Origin: Polyodon spathula
Taxonomy: Eukaryota > Chordata > Actinopteri > Acipenseriformes > Polyodontidae
NCBI RefSeq assembly: GCF_017654505.1
Contig: NC_054534.1
Coordinates: forward strand, 41,594,726-41,658,725
Length of the DNA: 64,000 bases
Direction of reading: 5' to 3'
Made by a program: the position numbers and the translations under genes. This document shows positions 1-12,174 of the stretch, one piece after another. Below the pieces are notes generated by a model that searched no databases, was not told the DNA's origin, and worked only from the letters and a program-made list of their open reading frames with translations. Numbering within the stretch: the first letter of the stretch is position 1; every line of letters starts with the position of its first letter.

Positions 1-1490
1 GGAGGTAATTTTAACATTGTACAAAATAATAATGTATCAAAGAATGCCACAAAGTAATAAAAAGTTGATGATTGCTGTGTTTTTAAATATTACACTTGCA
101 TTTTAAAAGGCAAGAAAACTACAGAACCCAGAAAGCAGCAAATATGCATCATGGTGAGCAGTGCATGATAATGTGAAAGCTTACATTGCAAGTTAGTTCT
201 GCCATTCTAAAACACAGTTAAAAATCACCTGCATACTATGCACTATTTGCTTAATTAAAACATAAAAAAGGCAAAGGCTGGCAGATTTTGGATATTATTT
301 ATGAGCTGTTTACCAACACAAGCAAATTCTCGTACAATCTTGCTGCTTGTGTACTTAATTTTGATTAAGAGTCTAGATTTCATTAGATATTTACAGTAAA
401 GGTAATAAAGTTTATAAAGTTTTTTTTGTTTGTTTTTTTAACGGGATAGCAGTACATTCACTACACCTAATGAACTGTTGTACTAAGACCAGCAGTAATG
501 TACTCTATTATTTCCAAAGACAAGAACAATTTTCTTGCCTGTGTAATGAGCATTACTAAAGGATGGACTCAATAAAAATAAAGGCGTAGTTTATATACTT
601 TTTTAAACAAAAACATTTTTGCTGTGTTTTCCGACAGTGGCGTGTTCAGTGCTTAAAGCATCTTGTGTTTATGCATGCTAAATTAATAAGTACTATTATG
701 TGACTCAAGTTGTAGAATCTAGTCAAGCTAGGGTTTCATTGCAGCTTTCCTTAAGTATGACTAAAATATGTGTCCATATTACATGAGGTTCCAAAATACT
801 GCATTTTATTAGAAGATAAAAACAGCGATGGTAGCAGACATTAAAAATGGTCAGAAACTTTAATGTATTTTTCTGTCAGACTATCAGGGCTGTCTAAAGT
901 TGTCGCTAGCTAGTGTTTCATTTAATTCCTTTGCCTTCAGGGTAATGTACGAACATTGAAGGGATTAGGAGCCCATCTCTTTCTTGTTCAGTGCATTTGT
1001 GTTGCAGTAAATTGGTACCAACCTTCAATCTCGTGGTCAGAGCTCTCCAGGGTCCTTCCGCTGATATGACAGCCCAGTCAGCTTGATAAATGGCGCACAC
1101 CCTCCAGCTAAGTGTAAAAGCTTGGCAGCGTCTCAGTCTGCCGGCAGCTTCTCCTACACCATGAAGAAAAAAATATTACGTGCAGCATCTTGGCCCAGGT
1201 TCACGGAAGATTTAAATGTACTATTCACATATCAATTGTTGCTTCAATAGTCTGTTGGGGAGGCAGGGCACGCTGCATTTTAGTACAAAGCTTTTTAGGC
1301 AAGTGTGGCAGTTTGGTGTAATTTGCAATGTAATTGTCATTATAATCTATTAATGTGATCTGCAATGGCAGTTATAGTACAGCTAAACTGCAATCCTACA
1401 ATCTAAGTACAATGCTGTTGTTGTTTTTACCAATTTGTTTTTTATGTATTTAATTTATTGTATTGTTTGAATCAAATGCTAGTGTTATTG
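1..1490. other. No gene seen
   Basis: AT-rich sequence with short homopolymer runs. Open frames are short and have no recognisable domain. No terminal repeats or SINE/LINE landmarks were seen. Confidence 0.6.
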
Positions 1491-1900
1491 TATGCACACC
1501 TTTATTAAAGTAGCTTTAAAATTGGATCTGATGAGGTTTTTCTGGGTTTTTTTTAGGATTGCATACAATACACACAAACCTATTAATTGTGGTTCAGTGG
1601 GTGGGGTTAGGCCCCCTGTGCTCTATCATCTTCTTCCATCAATCAAATCTACTCTATTTAATGATGAGCCACCTACACGTAGTTGTCCTGTGTTTTTTGT
1701 TTCCTCCTCCTCTAGAATCTCAATATCCTTTGCATTGGTCTCCTCTGGGGGGTTAGTGATTCCACTTTCTCCAACCCTTTGTTAAGCACCGCTTCATTTA
1801 CCTCATAGAGGAGGATTCTCCGTGAGTCAGAAGGGACCACCGGCCAAACCCCTCCTTTAGTATGCATGCTCTTCTGTCTTCTTCTCTTTTGGTGGATCTT

Positions 1901-2125
1901 GTTTGTCGGGTCTCCTCAGCGCGAAACCCCCCTTCTGTAATGTTGAGGTGGAACACCCCGCTCTATCTGTTCTAACATCTACTAACTTTGTTTTCTTTCC
2001 AGTTTGCGAACCTCTTCGTATGTCGGGTAACCTCAAAGAGGTGCCACTCTTTGTATGTTGGGTCACCTCAAAGACGGTGGCCCCCTTCTGTTTGTCTGGT
2101 CTCCTCAGCAACTGAACCCTCCTAC
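1901..2125. repeat. Degenerate ~36-bp minisatellite
   Basis: At least three adjacent units begin near 2018, 2053 and 2090, with a fourth near 1901. Each has the pattern GT(A/T)TGTCGGGT followed by CTC and a C-rich tail. The 117 bp between 1901 and 2018 would fit further decayed units. Short open frames on both strands here are products of the repeat, not genes. Confidence 0.55.
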
Positions 2126-2149
2126 TGCATGTGCTGGGTATATGTTCTT

Positions 2150-2280
2150 AGCTTTCCCAGGTGAAAAAATGACTAGAGACGTGCTTTACGTCTTTTTAAT
2201 GATGTCGGACAGGGTCCAACATCAGACTGGAAAGGGAAAATTGTAATGTCGGACCTGGTCCGACATATGACCACAAAGGG
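2150..2280 (+). mobile_element. piggyBac-like element, 3' end fragment
   Basis: The last ~130 bp match the 3' parts of the elements at 15119-15743 and 21644-22208. Shared features are the ATGACTAGAGA stretch, the centre palindrome ATGTCGGACC-T-GGTCCGACAT and the end CAAAGGG followed by TTAA (2281-2284). The matching 5' end is absent, so the copy is truncated. The TTAA next to the tip is the usual piggyBac target. Confidence 0.6.
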
Positions 2281-2284
2281 TTAA

Positions 2285-3632
2285 TCTGCTGGGAACTGTA
2301 ACTGTGCTTACAGTATTGCAGTGATTGCGTCCTCTACTATCTTTGGATTTGCTTTGTTCCTGAAGAAAACTCTTTTGATTGAAGATTACCTGAAGAAGAC
2401 TGACTTATTAGTTTTAAGTTTTGTTCATTTCCCATGTAATATAGCTTACTCACACAGACCTGAACAATAAAAAGTCAATTTAACAAACCATTCTGGAGGA
2501 AACCATAAGATCTATAAATATACTACAGAACTAAAATGTTAGTTAGTGGTAGAGATTGATGTTCAACAATGATACAGTGTACACATTGTTTGCACTTCAG
2601 ATATATGTTGGGCTTACCTTTGAAAAGCAGAAATAAAAACTTAAACAAGGAAAATGTGCTGTCTGTACGGTGCAGAGTAAATTAGTAAACGTGGGCAGGT
2701 GACTTTACAACAGAATGGTTTGCTAAATTGACTTTCTATTAACTACACAAAACTGGCTAAGAAATTGGAATTGTTTTTAGTTTTAAGTAGGATTTATAAT
2801 TGAGTGTTTAAAGTTGTAGATGAACATATAATAAGTACAAAACATTCTTTAAAGTAAGTTAGCTTACATTTCTCTTCAGGGAACGTCTTCAGTTTAACGA
2901 TACAACAGTATTTAGTATTTCGATACACATGGTCTACTTCCTGTACAATTTTGTTTAAGCACCGTTACTTTTTTTAGTGCACTTGGAAGGTTTTTATATT
3001 ATGCTTGTTGCAATATTGACTTAACATTTAAACATTACTTAGCCCACTTTAGTACTTCTGAAATATAGAAATAAATAAATCGGATGGTTTGATGATTTTA
3101 TTTAAAAGCATATGTCGGCAATACATTTATTTATTTACTTATTATTTAAAAAATGTTATTTGCAAAGTATACTTTGACACATTTGGGGCCACAAAGGGAA
3201 ATTATTCAAACTAGCCTCACTTTAACACAAAGGGGTGGTCAGATCTTGTTCTGTTATTTGGGTCAGTGTTGGGTAAAGTAAATTGTCTGCACAAGCCGAA
3301 TAAAATTTCGGCTGTCTAAAAATGTCTATGAACAGTCCTTAAGGTAAAGGGGTTGACCTGATCCCGATGGAGTCGTATTTCGGCTTTGGATCATAACATA
3401 TTTAAAAAAATAAATAAATAATTATTTGATGTATGCAAAAGGTTTACATGGTTAAAAAATCATTTATTTCAGGATGTATTAGATTAAAGCTCGTCTTCAT
3501 CTGTTCATCAAAAATTAAGCGTCCTGAAATAAATGAGAAATTATTATTTAAACCTTATGGATGGATATTTATTTAAACCTCGTGTACATCCAAAAAAAAT
3601 GTTTTCATTCATTTTTGTACACTGCAGTTATA
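2285..3632. other. No gene seen
   Basis: AT-rich sequence without a supportable gene, TIR pair or LTR landmark. Confidence 0.55.
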
Positions 3633-3637
3633 CCTCC

Positions 3638-4311
3638 TGTAACAGGACCAGGAGCCCTGTACATGAAAAGGGGGCAGGGCAAAGCCCTGCTAAAAAATGT
3701 TTTTGTATGTGGAGGACGAGCGAAGTGCTGTCCGCCACGTTATTGTTTTGATTTTATATTTATTTAAGAACAGGGTACTCCCCGCCCCTGTGCATATTTT
3801 GTATTTCTTTTGTATTATGATTTATTTATTGTATTTGTGACAGCGTAGCCATGTGTTTGTGTATTGTGGTGCAGCGTGGATTGGAAGCCCCATCAACATT
3901 AATAAACTTGTACAAATTGTGGCCAAGGGATAGTAGAATAATTACTAGCTAGTTAAACCCCTCGGCCACGATATATAAGCCTGCAGTTCTCCCTGCTAGG
4001 GGTTGCTGTTCAGAGGAGTGAACGAGAGACGGGAGAAGCAAAACAAAACAAAAGGAAACGATAGTAAAAGCAACTGCTACGAGTGTTGGAAGCACTAGTG
4101 CCGTATTGGTTTAGTTAAGATGATTTTGTGTTTGAGACTATTTTGTTTATCTGGTATTTGCTCTGTGAGCAGTGTTTTCTGTTTAAACCTTTTATTTCAT
4201 TTTTGTGTTTAAATAAACACGGCGCCACCACACCTTTGCCCCTCAGTACCTGCCTGTTTGTTTATGTTCCTGCTTCTGGCCTGACATCACCTCACAGCCT
4301 ACCGTGTCACA
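3638..4311 (+). mobile_element. Solo LTR (family 1)
   Basis: A 674-bp LTR starts TGTAACAGG and ends GTGTCACA. It is flanked by a perfect 5-bp target duplication CCTCC (3633-3637 and 4312-4316), which shows a single LTR left after recombination between the two LTRs of an inserted element. A TATA box (TATATAAG, 3972-3979) lies 2 bp after an inverted repeat: GTGGCC..GGG at 3919-3929 and CCC..GGCCAC at 3958-3969. AAATAAA occurs near 4210. A 128-codon open frame over the 3' end is not a gene. LTR retrotransposons use these sequences for transcription start and polyadenylation. Confidence 0.85.
3971..3980 (+). promoter_or_regulatory. LTR TATA box beside U3 hairpin
   Basis: TATATAAG is placed 2 bp downstream of the inverted repeat 3919-3929/3958-3969. 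This is the expected core promoter of the LTR. Activity is inferred only. Confidence 0.5.
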
Positions 4312-4316
4312 CCTCC

Positions 4317-5195
4317 TTTTATACCTATAACTCCCATAATTCGTTCCGATCATGTTTGTTTGTTTTATGCTGTCCTAAACTAAACAAGCGATTGGTAAAA
4401 CTGAATGGAAATAAGAATTTGCCCTCGTGTTCAACTGGTGGAAAAATTCTACAGATTTCGTCCAAATTGAAACCCCTTTCGAAAACTGGGCCCATAGTGT
4501 GTGTTTTCTACTGAAATTCAATCAAATTATCTAAGTTCTATGATAATTTAAAAGTGAAATCCACCTTCCATCAAACTGATCCTGACATTTTGGGTAAAAG
4601 CAGTTAACTTTTCCAGTGGTTGGCTAGTGGTTGGAAAAATCCACCGGCCACACAGACATTTTACCGGCCAACATCTTTCTGGGGGGCAGCGACAACGACA
4701 ACAAAAGAAAATGCAAAAACAAGCAACATTTATGAGCAGTCTCAACAGGGTCTGAAACAATCTGCCTCATGAGTGAAGATATAGCTTCTGAGATGTGTTG
4801 GTCATCTGCTCTCTCCAGAATCATACATATACACACACATGACAGTGCTATCAGTTGAAACATCTGACATCACTGACAGGAAATTTGCACCTTTTATTCT
4901 CTTGCAGCTGCCTTCTTTCTACCTCAGCAATATAGTCCATAAATACTCTTTCTTGTTTGTCATTCCTCGATTTAGCCTGGTCTGTTTTAAATAATTTTAA
5001 AATAAATGCTATTTTCTATTGTCACACTTTCAGACTGAGGATCCACTAATCATTAACTTACTATGTTTTTTCAAGCTTTAACACAAGTCAGTTCAAGACA
5101 CATCTGATTCCAGTAAATAGTAAATTAAAAGAATAAATTAAAAAAAAACCTGAATGGAGTCCCTACATTTAAAAGAAACCATGAGTGATCTGTTA
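4317..5195. other. No gene seen
   Basis: Near 4610-4680 a short stretch repeats GTGGTTGG and ACCGGCCA-type words, but no element boundary could be set. The minus-strand open frames here are short and unrecognised. Confidence 0.5.
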
Positions 5196-5199
5196 ATCT

Positions 5200-5559
5200 G
5201 TCTTGTAAATGTTGTTTGTTTCGCCTGTTTTCAAGATTACTAGCACGATCTGGAGCTGCAACCACAGGCCAGCATTAGAGTCTTTTCACCACAAGCACTT
5301 AATTCATGCACCATAGGAACTGTGTCTGTGTCTTTGTGTTGTGTGTGGGTGATAAAACTGGACTTTTGGTTGCAGGTCAAACCTGTGGGATTATACAAAC
5401 TGAAGTGATACACACCGCTGTATTGCTTCAGTCATTTATTATTTAAAGATATTCGTCATAAGGCTCTGGACATTGTAAACCATTTCAATAAACACCCTTG
5501 CACCTGTTCTTAATTGTCTGTGTGATTTGTACCTGCACTGCACTTACCACTTTGCCACA
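5200..5559 (+). mobile_element. LTR 3' fragment
   Basis: The end CACTTACCACTTTGCCACA matches the end of the solo LTR at 19124-19709. Upstream, the word ACGATC(T/C)GGAGCTG is also shared, about 300 bp from the end in this copy and about 190 bp in that one. The 5' part is missing or too diverged to place, and no target duplication was found. Confidence 0.55.
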
Positions 5560-7008
5560 ATTCAATAAATACAATAATATTTTCACTGTACAATCCAAAA
5601 ATGTTATGTTGTATAGACTCCTATTATAATATATTTCATACTTCATTCAGTTCAAATAAATAAATTAAAGAATACAATTACTAGTTTATCTAACAATGAC
5701 ACATTTGAGTCATTCATAGGCCTGCAATCTTTTGTTTTCAACACAAAAAGTTCCACACACTGAAAAATGGTGGCATTACAGTCAGGACAGTATGAGCATG
5801 TCAGTAGCCTAATATTCATTCACAAGTCTGATCATTATTATCTGCAGTTACCCAAAAAATGTACAACATGGGAACAGTGATTTAAATGCTTGCTAAACTT
5901 TGTTTTTGTTTTTTTTTTGGTCATGAAATATAAAATAGAATGAGTGTAAATTAGAGATTAGAACAGAAAGTGTGGCCCTAAAAAATTAGAATTCTGTACC
6001 TAAAAAGATATTTAAATAGATGCGTGTAAGCCATACAAATCTAATGCAACAATACAAGAAAACCCTGGAGTTTGTTTATGTCTTCATTTGGTAGATATGT
6101 AGAACAAATATGATTACGTATGTACATTACAGGATTTTTTTTTGTTGCCGCTGTTTTTTTTCCCTCTCTCCTACCTTGTCTCTTCCTATCTCCAGATATG
6201 AAAGTGAGGAGAAGTAAAACAAGCTGAAAAGTGTCAGGAATCTGGGATCCACTGCTGTGTTGTATGATTTTGCTCAGTAACCCAAATTGAATGAAGTTAA
6301 GATTCAGATTACACCTGAAATTAGAATGTAAACCAAATAATAAGTGAACTTTAACTGCTGGTTTCAAAACCCAGAGATGCCAATACTTGAGAGTGAACAA
6401 AACAGCACCTGCCAAGCAGAACTAGGTAAATGTGTGTTGTGTTTTGTTTTTGTTTTTTGTTTTTGTTGACAAGTCAGGATGGTCTGTGAAAGAGACTTTT
6501 CTTAAATAAACACAAATCTAAGTATATTTATTTTTGCATGAATCAAATAAAGATTTTCTGGGTTTTTTGTTCTACATATCTAACGATCTTGTTCGTTTGG
6601 ATCTCAAATGCAACTTGTTTACATCAGAAAGTCACTCCCTTTTAATTGTTAAAGGCTGAAAAAGAACTATGGACACTTTCAGCTGTTTTTGCTAATTTCT
6701 ATTTATGTGGCACACAAAATACACACAAGACAAGGGCTCTTGAACTTGAGCTAATCAGCCACTTGTTTGGGCCTATTTGCAATACTAAGCATTTAATATT
6801 GTAAATGTTTATTTTATTCTCAAAGTAGACTTCTTCTGTTTAATTTTATGTTACCTTGGAAAAAAATGTAACAAAATTTAGCGCTAATAAAAACAGACAC
6901 AAATTACTATGTCATGCAAGTTTAATAAAAAATAAAAAAGTTTAAAAAAAAGTGAGTGTACAAGAAATCTTAATGTTTAGATTTAGTTATTGTTGTATAA
7001 GATGCAAA

Positions 7009-7010
<2 letters not shown>
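5560..7010. other. No gene seen
   Basis: AT-rich DNA. A 124-codon minus-strand open frame at 6041-6415 has no recognisable domain and unconvincing composition. No terminal repeats seen. Confidence 0.5.

Positions 7011-7065
<55 letters not shown>
7011..7065. repeat. (AT)n microsatellite
   Basis: About 27 uninterrupted AT dinucleotides, abutting the 3' tail of the minus-strand SINE that follows. Confidence 0.95.
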
Positions 7066-7066
<1 letters not shown>

Positions 7067-7378
7067 TGACGGTTATTGCAATTATTTTATTATTTTCTCC
7101 CTATTTGCTATATCCAATTATTTTTAGGCTCAGCTCACCGCTCAAGAGCAGCAAAGACGAACTCAGCGTCCTCCGAAGCGTGTGCCATCAGCTGACCGCT
7201 TTCTTTCACACTGCAAACTCACCATGTAGCTACCTCAGAGCTATCCTGCATGATGAGCCGAGGACACACTGGCCGAGCTAAGCTTCCCGCCACCCCGATC
7301 CCCCGACTCCCCAACTCCCCGACGGCACTCGGCCAATTGTGCGCCAACCCCTGGGAGCTTCCGTCTATGGTCGGCAAA
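7066..7378 (-). mobile_element. tRNA-derived SINE, 5'-truncated, minus strand
   Basis: Read on the minus strand, the segment contains GGAGCTCCC-like and CGCACAATTGGCCGAG words that recur in the plus-strand SINE at 34571-34858. It then has a GGTGAGCTGAGCC block and an AT-rich 3' tail. The tRNA-like head with boxes A and B is missing, so this copy is 5'-truncated. The family resembles a SINE I associate with sturgeons and other non-teleost fishes, which is recall and not tested. SINEs have no protein and are copied by a partner LINE. Confidence 0.7.
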
Positions 7379-7399
7379 ATAACAGTACAGCTCAAGACA

Positions 7400-8620
7400 T
7401 CTTTGAGGGGGTTTGTTTCAAACCTGTGTAAGTTTCCCGCAGCACTCAATCTGACAAGCTGCCTGCTATGCCCTTCACACAGAGACACTGAAAACTTACT
7501 AAGTTATTTTCTTGATTGGTTATTCAGCAAGATATTTTCCACACATATTTAAATAATATTTTACTTTATTGTAAATCAATCAAAAAAACAAATGTAAACA
7601 TTACTTCAGCTAATTTAGCAACAAGTATTTTTTTTAGCAGTAAGCATTTACAAGTTCTCATTAACAGCGATGTACATCTAAAAAGAATGACATACCAAAA
7701 TATTTATACTATCTTATTAAAAATGCTTTTAGATTTAATTAAGCCAATATCAGAAAATAACCTCAATTCTTAAACAAGAGAGAGGTGCTGAGGAACTGTA
7801 CGGAAAACTAGACCTATCACTTCACAGTGCAAGCACCACCTCCTTCTCCGTTTTGTTTGGTTGTCAGAAAAATCACTTTCATATGTGATGTGCTAAAAAA
7901 AAAAAAACTCGGATGACAGCATATGTTAAATAATAGACCAATTGAAAGCAAAAGCATCTTGTTGTTTAAGCCAACAGCTTCTGTTTATTAAAGGTACAGA
8001 GGTCTGTTGCAAATTCGCACCACTGACACATAGCCGCTGGCATTCAAAGTGTTAAGGGTACAAAAACGTACCCACCACTGTGGCGCATAAGTATGTGAAA
8101 TTTACACGCCATAGACCAAATTAACCCATGTCTGGTGGGTGGGCGCCTGATAATTTCGATCCCTGTAAAAGTAATCCTGATCTCTTTAAATTAAGAAAAA
8201 CCTAATTTCAGCATTTAATCCTGATTAAAAGTGTTATTGGATTACCAAAGCGAAATCCGGATCATAGTAATCTCGATCGCATGTTTACGTTTTGGAAAAC
8301 CTAATTTCACAATAGAATGCTGATCAGATGCAGAAATCGGATTACCAAAGCTTTGAAAGACTGGCCCCAGGAGGAGAACACACTAAATTCGGCATCTTGT
8401 TTTCATGGGGGTATTAGAAGACAGTCAGTTACAAACAAATAACAAAAAGGCGATAACTTCTCTCTCAAATTGTATCTTGTTTAGAAAACAACTGTCATGT
8501 AAAAAGCAAGTATGTCTGTATGACACCAAATCACTGATGGATTTAGGAATAGTACTATAATCATAGTATTATTTATAGTTTGAAAATGGTTCCCCCAAAA
8601 TGAAGAAGCTAAAGAGAAGG
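7400..8620. other. No gene seen
   Basis: Unassigned sequence. It includes several short repeats of GATTACCAAAGC-type words around 8230-8350, too diverged to define an element. Confidence 0.5.
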
Positions 8621-8639
8621 GTGGCCTGCGGGAAGTATT

Positions 8640-8975
8640 TTCTACAAGTTCTTAAAAAGCAGTTCTCCTTTAATATCCTCCCTGCCAGAAAGCACATGGG
8701 AATGTAGCTGGGGACATAATTTAATGATTAATGGTTAATGAACGCTATGAAAGGGGTAATCACGGGTGTTGTTAGAATTAATACTAGTGTTGCGATACTG
8801 TTTATGTCTGTGAGTTTTTGTGTAGACCTTTTGTTTCGCCCTTGTGCCTATTGTTTTGTTAATGTGCTTTTTCTGTACTGTGTATTTGTATTAAACATGC
8901 GCAAAACTGCTTAAACGGCAGCTTCTGTTCTCTGCCTGCTGGTAACATCTTGGGCTGAGACGCTGCCCTGTCACA
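8640..8975 (+). mobile_element. LTR fragment (3' part)
   Basis: The GGGAATGT(A/G)GCTGG block near 8699 matches the solo LTR at 13891-14522 (near 14120). It is followed by a GCCCTTGTGCC-type block, a TTGTATTAAA stretch and the end CTGCCCTGTCACA. The start and target duplication were not found. The upstream hairpin seen in the related LTR is not preserved here. Confidence 0.55.
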
Positions 8976-9518
8976 CAGGCTAAAGCAGGAAACTCCCAAT
9001 TGAATGAACCAGTATAGCCATAGGTGATAGTAATGTCTCAGCTGAATATAACCTACTTTATGAAAAGATGAGTTTGAGTACAAATAAGTGTGTCTATCTC
9101 TCCAGATCAATACAAATGTAGTCTGGAGGGGTCTGTTTGTGTTGGAAAAACTGTAGCCCTGGGTCATTTGACTGGGTCTACTGTTTCAAATATTTATTCG
9201 TTCACCAATGACTGCTTTTTCTTGTTAGGACACCCAACAATGACTACATTATTTCAATAAATATAACATGTAAGACCTTTTTAACTCAAAATATTTCAAA
9301 TTTGCAATTAAACAAAACAAAATCCACTTCTGATAAAAACCATGTGCACTTGAACTTTTTAATAGCTGAGATCAGAGGCTACACAGATATACTAAAACCA
9401 TCCAGTAACAAACCTGACCAAAGCTTTCCAGACCAGAGAAAACATTATGCTGCAGGCTTTTTACAAGGCAACCATTTATCTAACTAAACTTATTAAAAAT
9501 GTCGGACCAAATTTCTGA
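8976..9518. other. No gene seen
   Basis: No supportable gene. ATGTCGGACC near 9499 echoes the palindrome in the piggyBac-like ends, but no terminus is present. Confidence 0.5.
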
Positions 9519-9523
9519 AGCTG

Positions 9524-10462
9524 TGTGGCAAAGTGCCCGCCCCTGTGTGTATTTTGTGTTGTGTGTTAATGTTGGTGTATAGTCATTGGTACACGGGATA
9601 TAAATGGGTCTGTGTAACATGAGTGTTTAAAATGTATATTTGTATTTAGGCACAAGGATTGCACAGCACTTCACGTGGAAGTAAAACGTAATAATATGTG
9701 AGCACGGGGAATTGCACTTTATTAATTCACGTGCGGTTGTACCGCGACTCCAATTGAATGATTGATTAGCAATCGAGTCACGGTACAGCTGCATAAAAGC
9801 CGCATGTTTTCACCCACTCCACCATAACTCCACCTCTTGTCAGTTTTTCATGCTTTCTGGCGATGTCACCATTGCAGCGAGTTGACACATACGTGGGAAA
9901 TTACCAAGCGCCGCCCTAGGACGCAGACCCGACAAAGGAACCGCTAAATTTCTTGTTAAAAAAAAAAAAGTCAAAAAAAAAAAAAAAGTCAAAAGACGCC
10001 TCAGGCTCTGAGGGGACTGGATTCCAGGACAATGCTGGGCTGGCAGGCCCAGTCCTTGCGCATAGCCATTCAGGTCCTGGGGATGATGGGACAGGGGTAG
10101 CGATGGGAGGCGTATATGAGATTGGGAAAACACACCACAACAACTACTTGGAGGCAGGCTGTGGAGTTTGCTCCTCTGCTACCTGGGGAAGCAGAAGCTC
10201 ATAAAGGAACAGCAGACCAGGTAGCAAGCGTTCTCCATTGCCCAGGCAGGGGGACCAGTGACGTTTTGTTTGTCTCTTTGTTTTGGCGAATGTGCCGTGT
10301 CCTGTGTTTTTGTGTTTGTTAAACCGTTTATTTTCTGGCTGTCTGTTCATTTATTAAATGCTGAGTGAAACCATTCGCTCAGCTCCACCAAACTCCACCT
10401 CTCTCTGTCGTTTATTTCCTGTTTCTGGTCTGACGTCACCCACTGCAGTCGTCTTTGTGACA
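9524..10462 (+). repeat. Family-2 LTR, copy 1, with foreign middle
   Basis: The start TGTGGCAAAG and end TTTGTGACA match the solo LTR at 30904-31510. The U3 inverted repeat (9738-9750/9775-9787) and CATAAAAG (9792-9799) are present. At 939 bp it is longer than the 607-bp solo copy. The stretch about 9826-10262 has no counterpart in the solo LTR and reads like internal-region sequence, so this LTR is chimeric. Confidence 0.75.
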
Positions 10463-10590
10463 AGCTGTCATTAAAAAAATTAAATAATAAACATCTGTAA
10501 AATGTGATAGAGCACACATGCTACACCATGGCCAGTTCTTTAAACTATTTCTACTCAGGGGGAGAGGAGCAGAAGCTAAACTATAAGCTG
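10463..10590 (+). repeat. Duplicated 3' host flank, copy 1
   Basis: AGCTGTCATT and the following ~90 bp match 12068-12174 almost exactly. This copy has a 21-bp insertion at 10556-10576 and diverges after TAAACTATAAGCTG. It sits between the first LTR and the internal region, where host sequence is not expected. Confidence 0.8.
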
Positions 10591-11381
10591 CCTTGCGGGG
10601 AAGAATGGTCCAGCCACCAGTGGCCGAGAAAGAGGGCCAAAACGCCCACACCACGCTTGTTCCTGGACTCCCTGCCCTCGCTTTCTCGCCCAAGGATGCC
10701 TGCATCCCTGCGACCAAGGATGCCCCTGTTTCGCGCTTTAACAAGGATGCCTGCATCGCCTCGACCAAGGTTCTTGTTCTCGCTGAGCCCCAAAGGGATT
10801 TGTCTCGCTTGCCCAAGGATGCATGCCTTCGCAAAGGATGCCTGCCTTCGCTGTCGACAAGGATGCCTGCCCGCCTTCTCCCAAGGTAGCCTGCCTAGGC
10901 AGCGCACTGGGGTTGCGCCCGTTTCGCATCGCCGGGGTTGCAAGCCGTTCTGCATTGCCTATGGGGGAGAAAATTGTATCGGTTGGGGTTGCATTGTCTG
11001 ATCCGCATCGCCTGGGGTTGACCTGCCGCTCGGCATCGCCTCGGGGGTTTGCCGCAGCTCTGGCATTGCTGGGGTTGGCAGCCGCCTCGCCATGGTATGG
11101 GTTCGCTGGAACTGCTCGCAGGGGTCACTAGTCAGCTCTGCCCATTGCGCAGAATTTCCGTCTGTCCGTGGTACAGCGGGGGAGAAGAGATTTCGTGAAA
11201 TTCCACCCCACTGTCTGGCAGCATGGCCAGTGCAGCCTGGCTAATGGCAAACATTGATGTCCCTTTCAAAACCATTAAAGTCCCTGTCCTTAGCCCAGGA
11301 CTTTGAGGGCCGAGGACTTTTGGGATTTTTTAGGGGGCGAAGTGCCATGAGGCCATGTGTGCTTTGAAACTGGGGGGTATA
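10591..11381 (+). repeat. GC-rich internal region of family-2 element
   Basis: It contains a minisatellite-like run of AAGGATGCCTGC words (about 10690-10880) and then repeats of GCATCGCCTGGGGTTG type (about 10920-11090). Similar words occur at 44225-44360 in the unrelated-looking family-4 element. It ends with a G-rich polypurine-like stretch (TGGGGGGTATATG) just before the second LTR. Overlapping open frames on both strands are products of the repeats and GC content. No protein domain was recognised. Confidence 0.65.
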
Positions 11382-12067
11382 TGTGGCAAACGCAAAGTGC
11401 ACGCCTGTGTGTATTTTGTGTTGGTGTTAATGTAGGTTTGTTTGGTTAGGTGTATAGCCATTGGTACACGGATATAAACGGGTTCTGTGTTTACCACAAC
11501 GTGTTTTTTTTTTTCTTTTTTAAAATGTATATTTGTATAGGCACGAGGATTGCACAGCACTTCACATGCAAGTAAAAAACGTTAATTAATTCATATAATC
11601 TGAATATAATAAATGTGAGCACGGGGAATTGACCCTACTAATGTCACGTTTGCCGTTTTGCTACCGCGACCTACCAATTGTTGATAATGATTTTGATAGC
11701 AAGCGAAGTCTCGGTACGATTGTATCAAAGTGCATGTTTTCAGACACACTAAGGTTGAGTTGGGCCGTTGAGCGCACACGAGGGCGAGAACAGGATTAGA
11801 GACGGAGGTAATAATACTAATAGTAATAATAAAAGTTAAAAATATCTGCTCACAGTGTTTTGTCGTAGTGTTCTTTATAGTCAGTTTCTGCTTGTTGTCT
11901 TATGTGTGGTGAGTGGCGAATGTGCTGTGTCCTGTGTTTTTGTTTGTTAAAACCGTTTTATTTTCTGTCTGTTCATTGATTAAATGCTGAGCAAAACCAT
12001 TCGCTCAACTCCACCAAACTCCACCACTCTCTTGTTGTTTATTTCCTGTCTGGTCTGATTAAAAACA
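11382..12067 (+). repeat. Family-2 LTR, copy 2
   Basis: The start TGTGGCAAAC follows a polypurine-like tract. The U3/R/U5 order matches the solo copy, but the last ~25 bp before the end are deleted and replaced by ATTAAAAACA. AGCTG and host flank follow. Relative to copy 1 it lacks the foreign middle segment. Confidence 0.75.
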
Positions 12068-12174
12068 AGCTGTCATTAAAAAAATTAAATAATAAACATC
12101 TGTAAAATGTGATAGAGCACACATGCTACACCATGGCCAGTTCTTTAAACTATTTCTACTTAAACTATAAGCTG
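12068..12174 (+). repeat. 3' host flank, copy 2
   Basis: Starts with the target duplication AGCTG and matches 10463-10590 without the 21-bp insertion. This is the copy in the position expected for true flanking DNA. Confidence 0.75.

Larger units (their letters stand above)
9519..12072 (+). mobile_element. Rearranged LTR retrotransposon (family 2), two LTRs
   Basis: The outer target duplication is AGCTG at 9519-9523 and 12068-12072. LTRs lie at 9524-10462 and 11382-12067, with a GC-rich internal region between. The first LTR is followed, abnormally, by another AGCTG and a copy of the 3' host flank (10463-10590) in place of a primer-binding site. No gag or pol domain is recognisable inside, so the element was probably non-autonomous before it was rearranged. 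The solo LTR at 30904-31510 belongs to the same family and confirms the LTR ends. Confidence 0.75.

Noticed and set aside
4128..4514. 128-codon plus-strand open frame
   Set aside because: It lies over a solo LTR end and its flank, so it is a chance frame.
5301..5559. ATTCA target duplication for a 255-bp LTR
   Set aside because: Homology to the family-6 LTR extends upstream of the supposed left end, so the match is coincidence.
6041..6415. 124-codon minus-strand open frame
   Set aside because: No domain, AT-rich, poor codon composition, no splice or promoter context.
10504..11131. Overlapping Pro/Arg-rich open frames on both strands
   Set aside because: Products of GC-rich minisatellite sequence inside an LTR element.
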